Shown here in pieces: positions 33,442-42,769 of a stretch of 44,722 bases of DNA; positions within the stretch are counted from its first letter, which is position 1, and each line of letters begins with the position of its first letter. The notes under the pieces are model-generated. The model was not told the DNA's origin. It saw only the letters and a program-made list of their open reading frames with translations, and made no database searches. The stretch covers positions 1 through 44,722 of the forward strand of contig JAHDEB010000022.1 of NCBI GenBank assembly GCA_020629055.1, given 5' to 3'. Position numbers and translations under genes: made by a program. The DNA is from Chloroflexota bacterium. GTDB lineage: Bacteria; Chloroflexota; Anaerolineae; Promineifilales; Promineifilaceae.

Positions 33442-33814
33442 TCTCCTTGGTCCCCCTACAGGCTCTATTCTACCTTGGTTTTAACGATGGCTCGAAAACA
33501 TCCCGTAGGGGCGCAGATACCCGACGCCTAAAATCAACCAACATCATTAAAACCTTGAGGGGGATCTCGCCCGATATGCGCCATGCAACCCGTATGCAGG
33601 TAACGAACCCATCCACAACAAAACAACTTGTTTGCTAACGCCGGGCGGGTTGGATGCTGAAACAGCTTCCATTAACAGCAGTTGCCATGCATCCATCCTC
33701 GCCCCTACCTAACAATCTGTACCGCAGGGGCTATCTCATTCGCATGGCAAATTTAAACATCAAACCAAATATGGCGAATGAGTCGCCCCATCATGAAAAC
33801 ACCCCCCAACAAAA
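33442..33814. other. Intergenic region (373 bp) with GTAGGGGCG-bounded segment
   Basis: GTAGGGGCG (33505-33513) and CGCCCCTAC (33700-33708) bound a 204-bp segment. Inside it GGCGGGTTGGATGC (about 33643-33656) pairs imperfectly with GCATCCATCCTCGCC (about 33689-33703). No ORF looks real. The pattern fits a non-autonomous repeat of the same family as the copies at 16112-16136. Confidence 0.55.
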
Positions 33815-35275
33815 TCATCCATCAATCGGCGTAAATCCAAAATCCCCAATCAACCCCAAAACCGCATCCCGGCCGCCCAGCTCTTCAACCCGTTTCCGTT
33901 GCGCCTCATGCGCCCGCCCGTCGGCCGCCTCAGGGTCCACAATCGCTCGCAACTTAGTCTCACACATAGCCAACACCTCCGCATAAGCCGAATCAGTCGC
34001 CAAATCATCTAACTCCTGCGGGTCATTCGCCAAATTAAACAGCTGCGGTCTGCATCCCACATAATACACAAACTTCCAATCCCCATCCTGGTCACTGTAA
34101 CGGAGCATGAAATGGCCCCGCGTCGTCCCCCCATCATGGTATTCACTAAACGTCACCCGATCCGGTTCAGCCCCCTGGGCGATGTCATACAGCGACTTTC
34201 CTGGCAGCTCGTTTTGCTCCTGCTCCGTCAGTGGCAGCCCAACACAGTCTAAAATCGTCTGGTACGAGTCGATTAAATTCACTGGCGTTTCGCAGACCGT
34301 GCCCGATTCTCCATCTACATCGGTCAAAATCATAGGGATGCCGACGCTCGATTCATACATACACATCTTGGTCCAATGCCCATGATCCCCCAACATCTCA
34401 CCATGATCACTCGTATAAACGATACGCGTATCTTCAGCCAAACCAACCTCCGCCAGCGTGTCGAGCACCGTCCCCACACAATGGTCTAAAAAGCTACACA
34501 AGCCAAAATAAGCCACCATCGCCTCACGCATCCGTTTTTCATCAAAATGTTGAGCGTAATTATAAAACCGATACCACTCACGCAGGCCGGGTGTAATCTT
34601 TTCTGGGTCTCGGTCAAAGTCATGATTGATCGGTAGCGGCATATCGGCCGGATCATACAGATCATAAAATTCGGCCGGGGCGATCAGTGGATAATGGGGA
34701 GACACCAGCGACAAGAATGTCACCCATGGTTTCTCATCCGGGGATTCGGCTCGATCGCGCAGCCAATCACAGGCGGCCGAGGTTACTTTTTTATCGTAAT
34801 CGGTATAGCTCGATGACCCTCGGCCGACCTGCTCCGCAAACTCTTTTAATCCGGTCGAATAAGTAGGCAGCTCATCCCGCAGCAACCCGTGTGTCCAACC
34901 GATTCCGTCCAAAATATGCACCGGCAAGATCTCTTCGGTAAAGCCGTTCCGCTCGTGCGAATTTCGAAAGTGCAGCTTTCCAATCGACGTCACCCGATGC
35001 CCAGCATCACGCAGCCGATGGGCCCACCCTTCCACTTGCCCCTCATATGGCTCAGCACTACTCCATGTACCGATCTGGTGCACCCACCGGCCGGTGTGCA
35101 GCGCCGCCCGCGTCGGTACACACATCGGGGACGGGGTATAACCATTGGTAAAACGAACCCCGTTTGCAGCCAGCTTGTCTAAGTTAGGGGTCTGCACCAA
35201 TGGATGACCATAACATCCCAGCGCGTCTCGCCGGTGTTCGTCAGAAATAATGTAAAGAAGGTTTTTTGGTTTCAT
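33815..35275 (-). CDS. Sulfatase (type I, formylglycine-dependent)
   Basis: The 486-aa product carries the sulfatase signature C52-V-P-T-R56 within SPMCVPTRAALHTG, in which the Cys is oxidised to formylglycine, and the metal-binding start LLYIISDEHRRDALGCYG. Further hallmarks are VYTSDHGEMLGDHGHWTK and the HYPLIAP segment. It resembles choline-sulfatase- and iduronate-type members acting on small or sugar sulfates. There is no signal peptide, so it would be cytoplasmic. It faces away from ftsK with a 208-265 bp gap. The secreted arylsulfotransferase-like protein at 8130-10625 is another sulfate-ester gene, though unlinked. Confidence 0.94.
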   Translation of the reverse strand: MKPKNLLYIISDEHRRDALGCYGHPLVQTPNLDKLAANGVRFTNGYTPSPMCVPTRAALHTGRWVHQIGTWSSAEPYEGQVEGWAHRLRDAGHRVTSIGKLHFRNSHERNGFTEEILPVHILDGIGWTHGLLRDELPTYSTGLKEFAEQVGRGSSSYTDYDKKVTSAACDWLRDRAESPDEKPWVTFLSLVSPHYPLIAPAEFYDLYDPADMPLPINHDFDRDPEKITPGLREWYRFYNYAQHFDEKRMREAMVAYFGLCSFLDHCVGTVLDTLAEVGLAEDTRIVYTSDHGEMLGDHGHWTKMCMYESSVGIPMILTDVDGESGTVCETPVNLIDSYQTILDCVGLPLTEQEQNELPGKSLYDIAQGAEPDRVTFSEYHDGGTTRGHFMLRYSDQDGDWKFVYYVGCRPQLFNLANDPQELDDLATDSAYAEVLAMCETKLRAIVDPEAADGRAHEAQRKRVEELGGRDAVLGLIGDFGFTPIDG

Positions 35276-35540
35276 TTTTCGGTTGATCTGTATTCGGTGG
35301 GTCGGTTAGTTCGGTAGTCTAACCAAACGCGTTGGTTGACTAAGAACTGAAGATTTAACAGCTGCCACAGATAGTACATTAAACATAGTTTGCCGCCTAC
35401 ATCTCACCACCCCTAACCGATCTTTCTTTGGGCTAAAAGCGATACTGACCTACCGAATACTAAATACCGACCCCCGCCACCTGATGCATCATCACAACAA
35501 TACTTCCAAAAAACACCCCTTTTATGGTACACTTGTTCTT

Positions 35541-37892
35541 ATGACTAAGCGGACCAGCCGCTCTACGAAAAGTAAGAGCACCTCCAAGAGTAGCAGCAAA
35601 AAAGCCTCAACCAAGCGTTCCACAAGCAAAAAACGGCCGGAAATCACCCAAACAACTTTCGATGAAGTGCTCATCGATTATCTAAAACCATACGGCCGCG
35701 AGATGGGTGGAATCTTACTCGCCATTGTTGCCTTAATCAGCGGCATCGCCCTGCTGGGGCAAACCAGCACGACCGCTCTCAACGTTTGGACCTCGTTTTT
35801 GCGCCTGCTTTTTGGCCAAATGGCCCTCGTAATCTGTATATTTACATTCGCACTCGGCATCTATTTAGCCACCTTGCGTATGGAAATAGAATGGCGCCCT
35901 TCACCCTCTAATCGACAATTTACCGGCTGGCTCTTCTTTATACTATCTGTTCTGCCCTTAGCCCATCTCGCTTTGGCAGGCGGCATCACTCAAGCTCGGG
36001 CAGGTTTTGGTGGTGGCGTATTCGGCAGTACATTGGCCCAACCGATCATTTATTTGCTCGGCCGACCAGCCGCCTGGGTCGTCTATCTCCTGCTTGCAAC
36101 CATCAGCATTTTTCTCATCTTCCAAATTACGATCGAAGATATCCGAGTTTGGCTCGTTGAATTCTCCGGCCGCATGGACAGCTGGAACGATGGTCTTTAT
36201 GATGAAGAAGATGAAGATGAGACAGAATCGCTCGCAACCCGCCCATCCCGCAAGAAAACGAAAGAGCTACGAGCCACCATAGACCGCAAAAAAATGGACG
36301 GCATGAAGCGGCAGATGCCATTGCGCCTCGATGCGACTCAATCTAAAGAAAAGAAGAAAGCGCCCCGACGCAAAAAACGCAGCAAAGAGCTACCTCCACT
36401 AGAAATTTTATCGCTTGCCCCACCTAAACAGATCTCACAAAAAGAGATCGACAAGAAAAAAGCGATCATCCAAAAAACTTTAGAAGATTTTGATATCGCG
36501 GCCGACGTTTTAGACTCTGTTCTGATCGGCCCTGCCATTACCCAATTCGCCATCGTCCCTCGACTGGTTGAACAAGAACTACCCGATGGCACAATCCGCA
36601 AAACCAGGGTTCGCGTCAATAAAATCGCTTCCATCCGGCAAGACCTCGCCCTTGCTCTAGCCGCACCCCGCATTCGGATCCAAGCGCCGGTCCCCGGTCA
36701 AGGCATTGTCGGCGTCGAAGTACCCAACAGCTCGACCAGCATCGTCCGCTTGGGCAACGTCATCAACTCACCCGAATTCCGCACCATTCGCGGCAGCATG
36801 GGGGCCGGATTAGGCCTCGACGTTTCCGGCACGCCGATATCAATCGATGTGACAAAGCTGCCTCACATGCTTGTCGCGGGTCAAACCGGATCAGGTAAAT
36901 CGGTATTCATGAACGCGCTGATTACCAGCCTTGTCATGAACAACACCCCCGAAGATTTAGAAATGGTGATGATCGACCCGAAAAAAGTTGAGCTCATTCG
37001 CTTTAACGGTCTGCCCCATCTGCTAGGCAAAGTCGAGGTAGAAGGTGAGCGTTCGATCGGCGTATTGCGTTGGCTCACGGCCGAAATGGATGACCGTTAC
37101 CAAAAGCTGGCCGCCGTCGGTGCCCGCAATATCACCAGCTACAATCAAAAAATCAAATCCTTCCCCGACACAAAAAAGATGCCCTACATTGTCGCCTTTA
37201 TCGATGAGCTGGCCGACCTAATGGTGCAATATGGTGCCGAGTTAGAACGTGCGCTTTGCCGTTTGGCCCAAATGGCCCGTGCTACGGGCATCCACCTCAT
37301 CGTGGCCACCCAGCGGCCGTCAACCGATGTTCTCACCGGTCTCATCAAAGCCAATTTCCCGGCTCGTGCATCTTTCGCAGTTGCATCCGGTACAGACTCT
37401 CGCGTGATTATCGACAGCATGGGGGCGGAAAGTTTACTTGGCAAAGGAGACATGCTCTTCTTGGGTGCAGACGCCAACAGCCCGCAGCGTATTCAAGGCT
37501 GCTTGGTTGAAGACTTGGAAATTGAAAAAGTTGTCACCTTCTGGCAAAAGAACTGGCCCAAAAAGCGCAGTATCGCTCCATGGGATGGATTGATCGAGCG
37601 TAACGAGTTCCTTCAAGAAAAAGACGATATGCTAGAGCGAGCCATCGCCTTAACGAAAAAGCACGACACAATTTCGACATCGATGATGCAACGTCGCCTG
37701 CGGATAGGCTATCCGCGCGCCGCACGCCTCATGGAAGAACTCTATGATATGGGCTTGGTTGAAGACCCGACCAGTGGTGGCCAAACACGCAAATCGCTTG
37801 TTGACAAAGGTGCAGATGACCCCCTAGCCGATTTTCTGCAAAAGCATGGCGAAGACTACGTTGACTACCCCGACAAACCTGATTTTAGTTAA
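35541..37892 (+). CDS. ftsK: FtsK/SpoIIIE-type DNA translocase
   Basis: The 783-aa product has a Lys/Ser-rich start (about 35 residues), four to five membrane helices (about 50-215), a charged linker, the FtsK alpha/beta motor with Walker A GQTGSGKS near residue 447, Walker B-like MVMIDPKKVELIRFNGLPHLL and IVAFIDELADLM, and the HLIVATQRPSTDVLTG stretch. It ends with a winged-helix gamma-like region (STSMMQRRLRIGYPRAARLMEELYDMGLVED) that reads DNA orientation. It moves the chromosome through the division septum. The ATG at 35541 is chosen over 35484; the longer form adds residues without family similarity. Confidence 0.96.
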   Translation: MTKRTSRSTKSKSTSKSSSKKASTKRSTSKKRPEITQTTFDEVLIDYLKPYGREMGGILLAIVALISGIALLGQTSTTALNVWTSFLRLLFGQMALVICIFTFALGIYLATLRMEIEWRPSPSNRQFTGWLFFILSVLPLAHLALAGGITQARAGFGGGVFGSTLAQPIIYLLGRPAAWVVYLLLATISIFLIFQITIEDIRVWLVEFSGRMDSWNDGLYDEEDEDETESLATRPSRKKTKELRATIDRKKMDGMKRQMPLRLDATQSKEKKKAPRRKKRSKELPPLEILSLAPPKQISQKEIDKKKAIIQKTLEDFDIAADVLDSVLIGPAITQFAIVPRLVEQELPDGTIRKTRVRVNKIASIRQDLALALAAPRIRIQAPVPGQGIVGVEVPNSSTSIVRLGNVINSPEFRTIRGSMGAGLGLDVSGTPISIDVTKLPHMLVAGQTGSGKSVFMNALITSLVMNNTPEDLEMVMIDPKKVELIRFNGLPHLLGKVEVEGERSIGVLRWLTAEMDDRYQKLAAVGARNITSYNQKIKSFPDTKKMPYIVAFIDELADLMVQYGAELERALCRLAQMARATGIHLIVATQRPSTDVLTGLIKANFPARASFAVASGTDSRVIIDSMGAESLLGKGDMLFLGADANSPQRIQGCLVEDLEIEKVVTFWQKNWPKKRSIAPWDGLIERNEFLQEKDDMLERAIALTKKHDTISTSMMQRRLRIGYPRAARLMEELYDMGLVEDPTSGGQTRKSLVDKGADDPLADFLQKHGEDYVDYPDKPDFS

Positions 37893-37976
37893 GTCAAAGT
37901 AAATACATAGCGCAACCCAATCTGTTGCACAGTTTGGTACCTTTTGATTTGGTATTAGTCCGGACACCACACTAAA

Positions 37977-39614
37977 CTAGCCCGCCACCAATAGCTGACT
38001 ACCCTCCAATCTAAAATACTTCACAGCCACATGCAAATTCATCCGGAAATTAGGGTTTTTTAATTCTAAGTCACACAATTCTTCGATCCGCTTTAATCGA
38101 TGGACCAAAGTGTTTCGATGGATGTGTAATTTGACGGCCGTATCGACCAAACTGCCCCCATTGTCTAAATATCCCTCAAGTGTTTTTACAAGCTCTGTGT
38201 TTCGTTTTTTATCATGTGCGGCCAATTGATAAATAATATCGATAAACGCATTCCCATCAATGGCGTCTTGAGGCAAATGGTATAGCCAATGCATCAACCC
38301 TAGATCGGTAAACGGTTTGGCTCCTTCGACTGATTTTAGCTTTTGAGATATTCGGATCGATTCAAGCGCTTCATCATAGCTGCGAGCGATACCGGTCGCC
38401 CCGGCCAAACTCCGGCCGACACCGATCAACATTCGTCTAGCAGGATGGCTCATCTCCTCAAACATCTTCTCCGCTGTTTCCAACGCCTTGCCACCCTCTT
38501 TAATGATAACCACTCGATTATCATGCCAGACCGTCAACGGGGCGATACCCAAGGTGCGCAGCCAATCTTGCACATCGCGCATTAACGGCCGGCCGTTTCC
38601 GCCAGATGCAGGCGGGGCATGCACCAAGATGACTTGATATTTCTTTTCTAAATTAAAATTTAAACGTCTAGCCTGTTCTTGTAACAAGGCTAAATCTGGC
38701 GCACCTTCCAGAAGCTGTTCGAAGAAATCGCCACGCAAAGACGCTTCCGCCTCTGCCACCGCACGTTCTTTGAACATGATCAGCGCCGCAACAGTCGCAC
38801 CATGGACGGCCGCCATGCGCACCAATTCCGTATCTTCTTTATCGTTGATAATCCAAAAATAGCCGTAGATATCACGGTCAACCACAATCGGCACAACCAA
38901 CCGGGGCAGCGTCATCCCCACATCCGGCATCGGTGGCACAGAAATCGGCCGCAGCTCACCCCTCAACTTTTCATAGATGCCCGCACGTAATAGCCGCTCC
39001 GACACCCGTGGGGCCGAACGTTCCCGAATAACACTCGCACGCCGCATGCGATCCATCGGTTCGCACATCACATGCGCAATCACCCGCAGAGAAGTGTCTT
39101 CAATAACGACAGATCGGTTCAATAGCTGAGACAACGTTCTTGATAGATCTTGTAAATTCCCCCCTTTTAAAACCAAATCCGTTAACTGATTATAGATGAG
39201 ATTCGATTTCTGCAGCAGGGCATATTGGCGGTTTACAATCGGCTCTAAGATCTGTTCACTAATCGTGATAAACAACAGCTCCGGTGGTGACGCGATAATA
39301 GGAAAGTTCAGTTCATTCGCCTGATCAACCATCGACTGCGGTACTTCGGCTAAATATTGACCCGTTGAAATCACCAATCCGGCAAACTTTTTTTCATGCA
39401 GCTGGCGAACCAAATTAGACTGTAATTCTTCAGACGTAGACAGGCTCACCCCGCTATTCAACATCAGCACCCCTTCACGTGAATAGTCATAATGTGCATC
39501 TGGGACATCTACTGTATGTACCCACTGAATAACATTGTCTAACCCACTTTCCCCAGCCACAAGCTGGGATGTTTTGAATACAGGTAAATCTAGCGCTTGG
39601 CGTATCGTTAACAT
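37977..39614 (-). CDS. PucR-family transcriptional regulator
   Basis: The 545-aa protein has a PucR N-terminal sensory domain (LTIRQALDLPVFKTSQLVAGESGLDN ... VHTVDVPDAHYD), a GAF-like central part, a GGDEF-like region (KKYQVILVHAPP) and the C-terminal HTH_30 domain (LVKTLEGYLDNGGSLVDTAVKLHIHRNTLVHRLKRIEEL). PucR proteins activate purine catabolism or related genes. No such pathway lies nearby, so its target is elsewhere or unknown. It is a single gene; a minus-strand promoter is proposed upstream. Confidence 0.94.
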   Translation of the reverse strand: MLTIRQALDLPVFKTSQLVAGESGLDNVIQWVHTVDVPDAHYDYSREGVLMLNSGVSLSTSEELQSNLVRQLHEKKFAGLVISTGQYLAEVPQSMVDQANELNFPIIASPPELLFITISEQILEPIVNRQYALLQKSNLIYNQLTDLVLKGGNLQDLSRTLSQLLNRSVVIEDTSLRVIAHVMCEPMDRMRRASVIRERSAPRVSERLLRAGIYEKLRGELRPISVPPMPDVGMTLPRLVVPIVVDRDIYGYFWIINDKEDTELVRMAAVHGATVAALIMFKERAVAEAEASLRGDFFEQLLEGAPDLALLQEQARRLNFNLEKKYQVILVHAPPASGGNGRPLMRDVQDWLRTLGIAPLTVWHDNRVVIIKEGGKALETAEKMFEEMSHPARRMLIGVGRSLAGATGIARSYDEALESIRISQKLKSVEGAKPFTDLGLMHWLYHLPQDAIDGNAFIDIIYQLAAHDKKRNTELVKTLEGYLDNGGSLVDTAVKLHIHRNTLVHRLKRIEELCDLELKNPNFRMNLHVAVKYFRLEGSQLLVAG

Positions 39615-39655
39615 GTGCGATGAAATCTTAAATATTGGGCGACCCTAACGGTTAA

Positions 39656-39683
39656 ATAGTACAATCAAATAGTATCAGATCAA
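39656..39683 (-). promoter_or_regulatory. Probable promoter of the PucR-family gene
   Basis: On the minus strand TTGATC (39683-39678) and TACTAT (39661-39656) are 16 bp apart, a good sigma-70-like match about 40 bp before the ATG. TACTATTT occurs twice here as a direct repeat, possibly an operator. Confidence 0.45.
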
Positions 39684-39787
39684 AAATTTTAAAGCAAAAT
39701 CGAGGGTCGTCTTGTTCAAAGTAACCAAGAGTAGCGATTTTGACCTATTTTCAATAAAATATCCCTGTAATCTTTATCATTTCCTTG

Positions 39788-39816
39788 TTGAAAGCGAATC
39801 GCAATCATGCTAATAT
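39788..39816 (+). promoter_or_regulatory. Strong extended -10 promoter for rplS
   Basis: TTGAAA (39788-39793) and TAATAT (39811-39816) are separated by 17 bp, and TGC before the -10 gives an extended -10 element. Transcription would start near 39823 and leave a leader of about 245 nt before rplS. Confidence 0.7.
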
Positions 39817-39824
39817 TTACCTTC

Positions 39825-39850
39825 GACCCGTCAAACGGGTCATTTTTTTC
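39825..39850 (+). terminator. 5'-terminal hairpin with T run, possible attenuator
   Basis: GACCCGT (39825-39831) pairs with ACGGGTC (39835-39841) over a CAA loop and is followed by ATTTTTTTC. It begins at the predicted transcription start, so it could stop transcripts very early or protect the leader's 5' end. A terminator for an unseen short upstream RNA is the alternative. Confidence 0.55.
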
Positions 39851-39904
39851 GCTTAAAATTCGGAAATCATCCGGTCACCAAGTTAGATCCCAAACAACAT
39901 TCAC

Positions 39905-39980
39905 AATCTAAAACATGCCTAATTTCTGGTAAATTCATCACCAGAAATTGATCCACGCTGAATTACCAGCATTTTAGATT
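39905..39980 (+). promoter_or_regulatory. Branched hairpin in the rplS leader
   Basis: AATCTAAAA (39905-39913) pairs with TTTTAGATT (39972-39980), enclosing AATTTCTGGT (39921-39930) paired with ACCAGAAATT (39940-39949) over a 9-base loop. Such leaders often bind the encoded ribosomal protein for autoregulation. A TATACT box at 40011-40016 is a possible second -10 but has no matching -35. Confidence 0.5.
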
Positions 39981-40068
39981 TTTCAAGAAAACAACAGGGA
40001 TTTCATTTTATATACTGGTAGAGAAATTGGACAAGAGTAATCAGTCCTAAACTGTTTGGAGTAAAACG

Positions 40069-40422
40069 ATGTCAGATTTATTATTAAAAGCGTTTGATGC
40101 GCCAAAAAACGAAAACGTTCCAGATTTGCTTGCGGGAGACGGTGTCACCGTTTATGTCCGCGTTGTTGAAGGCCGTCGCGAACGCGTTCAAATGATTCGT
40201 GGAACGATCATCCGCGTCATGGGTGGCGGTATCAATCAAAAATTTACCGTTCGCCGTATGGCTGCTAACGGAATCGGTGTTGAATTAACCTTCTTGAGTA
40301 ATTCACCCCGTATCGAAAAACTAGAAATCCACCGCCGGTCTCATATCCGTCGTTCGCGCCTTTACTACCTGCGCAACCGTACGGGTAAATCAGCCCGCCT
40401 GCGTGAAAAGCGTACTTACTAA
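40069..40422 (+). CDS. rplS: 50S ribosomal protein L19
   Basis: The 117-aa product is a clear L19: GDGVTVYVRVVEGRRERVQMIRGTII, GGGINQKFTVRRMAANGIGVELTF, SPRIEKLEIHRR and RSRLYYLRNRTGKSARLREK. L19 sits at the subunit interface of the ribosome. TTTGGAG lies 8 bases upstream of the ATG. In many bacteria it follows trmD and rimM; here it stands alone between a PucR gene and a terminator, with its own structured leader. Confidence 0.98.
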   Translation: MSDLLLKAFDAPKNENVPDLLAGDGVTVYVRVVEGRRERVQMIRGTIIRVMGGGINQKFTVRRMAANGIGVELTFLSNSPRIEKLEIHRRSHIRRSRLYYLRNRTGKSARLREKRTY

Positions 40423-40464
40423 ACAATTTAACGTTTAGCAAACAGCTTCACCAGATATAAAATT

Positions 40465-40503
40465 AAAGGGGTGATTGTTAACATGACAATCGCCTCTTTT
40501 TGT
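40465..40503 (+). terminator. Intrinsic terminator after rplS
   Basis: A stem of about 14 bp (40465-40478 with 40486-40499, two G-T pairs, 7-base loop) runs into a T run ending at 40503. Confidence 0.85.
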
Positions 40504-40624
40504 TTTCTACCCACCTAGTTTAAAATCTGGCTATTCAACTTTAGGGAAAGCACCCTAAATAAAATGCTGAATAATTACGCGTGATAGCAAACGTTGTTAA
40601 TCACCACATCACACAGAGCTCCTT

Positions 40625-41350
40625 ATGTCAAAACGTCCTCTCATTGGTTTAACCACTTATCGACTAAAATCTGAACGGGGCCGCATCCTCGACGGTCTCA
40701 TGCCACCCTATGCCCAAGCGATCCAAGACGCTGGCGGCATCCCTGTCCTGATCCCCCTAAGCTTAGATGATGCAGACTTTGCAGAGCTACGTGAGCGGGT
40801 GGATGGCATCCTTTTACCAGGGGGAGGTGATATCGCCCCTATTCATTACAATGGTGACGAACATGGCAAGGTCTACGGCATCAGCCCAGAACGTGACCGT
40901 GTAGAACTTGGCCTCACTCGACAGCTAGTTGATGATGACCAGCCATTCTTGGCCATTTGCCGCGGCCACCAAGTGTTAAACGTTGCCCAAGGGGGAACTC
41001 TTTTTGAAGACATTCTAGATCAAATGCCAGAGGCCGATCAACATGCCTACTTCGATCATCCAGACCGCGACTATACGCCCCACACGGTTGAGATCAAATC
41101 TGAATCTTGGTTGGCTGAAATTATGGGGGCCCAAAAAGAACGGCCGGTTAATAGCTTGCATCACCAAGGAATCAAAGATCTAGGCAAAGACCTTGTCATT
41201 TCGGCCGTTGCACCAGACGGTCTTGCCGAAGGCATTGAAATCCCCGACCATCGATTTGCTGTAGGTGTTCAATGGCACCCCGAAGAAATGCAGGCCAAAG
41301 ATACCGATATGGCTAACCTATTCCGGGCCTTTGTCAACGCGTGCAAATAG
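40625..41350 (+). CDS. Class I glutamine amidotransferase-like hydrolase (PuuD/peptidase C26)
   Basis: The 241-aa product has the nucleophile elbow AICRGHQVLNVAQGG with C112, the oxyanion strand LLPGGGDIAPIHY and the catalytic His-Glu in VQWHPEE. It is closest to gamma-glutamyl-gamma-aminobutyrate hydrolases, which remove glutamate from a gamma-glutamyl conjugate in putrescine breakdown. Other puu genes are absent, so the precise substrate is open. The glutamate racemase gene starts 4 bp after its stop, suggesting coexpression around glutamate metabolism. Confidence 0.92.
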   Translation: MSKRPLIGLTTYRLKSERGRILDGLMPPYAQAIQDAGGIPVLIPLSLDDADFAELRERVDGILLPGGGDIAPIHYNGDEHGKVYGISPERDRVELGLTRQLVDDDQPFLAICRGHQVLNVAQGGTLFEDILDQMPEADQHAYFDHPDRDYTPHTVEIKSESWLAEIMGAQKERPVNSLHHQGIKDLGKDLVISAVAPDGLAEGIEIPDHRFAVGVQWHPEEMQAKDTDMANLFRAFVNACK

Positions 41351-41354
41351 CCCC

Positions 41355-42206
41355 ATGATTGGTGTTTTCGATTCCGGCGTGGGTGGCTTGTCCGTCTTGC
41401 GTCAAATTCACCAGCTCTGCCCTAGTCAGCCCACACTTTATTTTGCTGACCAAGCACATATCCCCTACGGCCCCCGCCCAACGGAAGAGATTCGTCACTT
41501 TTCAGCACAAATCTGCCAATATCTGTTAGATCGCGGGGCAGAGATTATCGTCATCGCTTGCAATACGGCTACAGCTGCTTCAATCAATTGGTTGCGAGAA
41601 CAATATCCTGCCGTATCATTCGTAGGGATGGAACCGGCGATCAAACCGGCCGCGCAACATTCAACATCTGGCAGAATCGGTGTCATGGCAACCGCCAGCA
41701 CCTTTAAAAGCCAGCGTTACGCTCAGTTAATGCAGCGATATGCTCAAAATACACAGCTGTTTGAAAATAGCTGCGTAGGGCTCGTCTCCCAAATCGAAGC
41801 GGGCGAGCTTGACACAGCCACAACCGATCAGATGCTAACCGCTTTTATCAACCCGATGTTGGCTGAAAAGATCGATACATTAATATTAGGTTGTACACAT
41901 TATCCATTTGTGCGACCCGCCATTGAGAAAATCGTAGGGGATGGTGTACGTGTCATCGACCCAGCGCACGCGGTAGCATTACAAACCAAGCGACTGCTGG
42001 CCGAAATCACAAAACCACCCCAAACCGCCGGCCGATCCGCAATAATGCATGAATATGTAACCAGCGGAGAGTTGGCTAATTTTATTCCGTTGGTCAATCG
42101 TTTCCTAACCGTCGATTACAATCGATCACAAATAGAGGAAAATGGTTCTATTAACATAGCGAAATATCGCCATTTGAATTTCTATCAAAAAGTTCATAAT
42201 AATTGA
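41355..42206 (+). CDS. murI: Glutamate racemase
   Basis: The 283-aa enzyme converts L- to D-glutamate for peptidoglycan. The N-terminal motif is MIGVFDSGVGGLSVLRQ, and the two catalytic cysteines are C69 in IIVIACNTATA and C180 in LILGCTHYPF. PYGPRP near residue 40 is also typical. I chose the ATG at 41355 because the DSGVGG core begins immediately; an upstream in-frame ATG at 41265 lies inside the PuuD-like gene. Spacing of 4 bp from that gene indicates an operon. Confidence 0.97.
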   Translation: MIGVFDSGVGGLSVLRQIHQLCPSQPTLYFADQAHIPYGPRPTEEIRHFSAQICQYLLDRGAEIIVIACNTATAASINWLREQYPAVSFVGMEPAIKPAAQHSTSGRIGVMATASTFKSQRYAQLMQRYAQNTQLFENSCVGLVSQIEAGELDTATTDQMLTAFINPMLAEKIDTLILGCTHYPFVRPAIEKIVGDGVRVIDPAHAVALQTKRLLAEITKPPQTAGRSAIMHEYVTSGELANFIPLVNRFLTVDYNRSQIEENGSINIAKYRHLNFYQKVHNN

Positions 42207-42266
42207 CCACCCCTTTAAAAATTGCTAGAATGCCCTTTCCTTCAATTAAGGATTGTGGAGGTCCAA

Positions 42267-42683
42267 ATGCAGACAGAAATGCTAGAAAAAACGATTAATA
42301 TCACAGTAACAGACAGCGCAGCAAACACAGTAAAAAATCTACTCGAATCTAAAAACGTACCCGATTACGGTCTACGTGTTTTCGTTTCTGGTGGCGGCTG
42401 CTCAGGTCTTCAGTACGGCATGGCCCTTGAAGCAGAAGCGAATGAGTACGATCATGTCATCGCAAAACCAGGTTTCAAAATATTTATCGACCCAACCAGC
42501 ATGATGTATATGGATGGTTGTACCATCGATTTCGTTGATGCGATCATGGGTGGCGGCTTTAAAATTGACAATCCAAACGCTGTAGCATCTTGCGGCTGCG
42601 GAACCTCTTTTAAAGCGAAAGACAGCCAAGGTGCAGCGTCTGATGCAGCTGTTGAGTCCTGCGGTACATGCGCAAACGGTTAA
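42267..42683 (+). CDS. erpA: ErpA/IscA-type iron-sulfur carrier (HesB family)
   Basis: The 138-aa product has the A-type carrier cysteine pattern: one Cys in VSGGGCSGLQYGM and a pair in ASCGCGTSF. It receives or delivers Fe-S clusters to target proteins. It is slightly longer than E. coli ErpA because of a C-terminal tail with two more cysteines (ESCGTCANG). GGAGG precedes the ATG at 42267; an in-frame start at 42222 lacks one. ErpA and IscA cannot be told apart firmly by eye, so the symbol is tentative. The downstream radical SAM enzyme needs an Fe-S cluster, a possible functional link. Confidence 0.9.
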   Translation: MQTEMLEKTINITVTDSAANTVKNLLESKNVPDYGLRVFVSGGGCSGLQYGMALEAEANEYDHVIAKPGFKIFIDPTSMMYMDGCTIDFVDAIMGGGFKIDNPNAVASCGCGTSFKAKDSQGAASDAAVESCGTCANG

Positions 42684-42738
42684 CACCGATATTTCAAACG
42701 AATAATTCGATAGATTAGCTATCTAACCTAAAATAGTT

Positions 42739-42765
42739 GGGGTGACTTCGTCACCCCTTTTTTTT
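42739..42765 (+). terminator. Intrinsic terminator abutting the next start codon
   Basis: GGGGTGA (42739-42745) pairs with TCACCCC (42751-42757) over CTTCG and is followed by eight T residues. The ATG of the DUF2203 gene begins only 5 bases after the T run, leaving no room for an ordinary ribosome binding site. Confidence 0.9.
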
Positions 42766-42769
42766 ACAT

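Larger units (their letters stand above)
39615..40068. other. Divergent intergenic region (454 bp) with rplS leader and promoters
   Basis: No ORF is present. The right half contains a strong plus-strand promoter, a 5' hairpin with T run and a branched hairpin region before rplS (separate entries). The left half carries a probable minus-strand promoter for the PucR gene. Confidence 0.7.
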
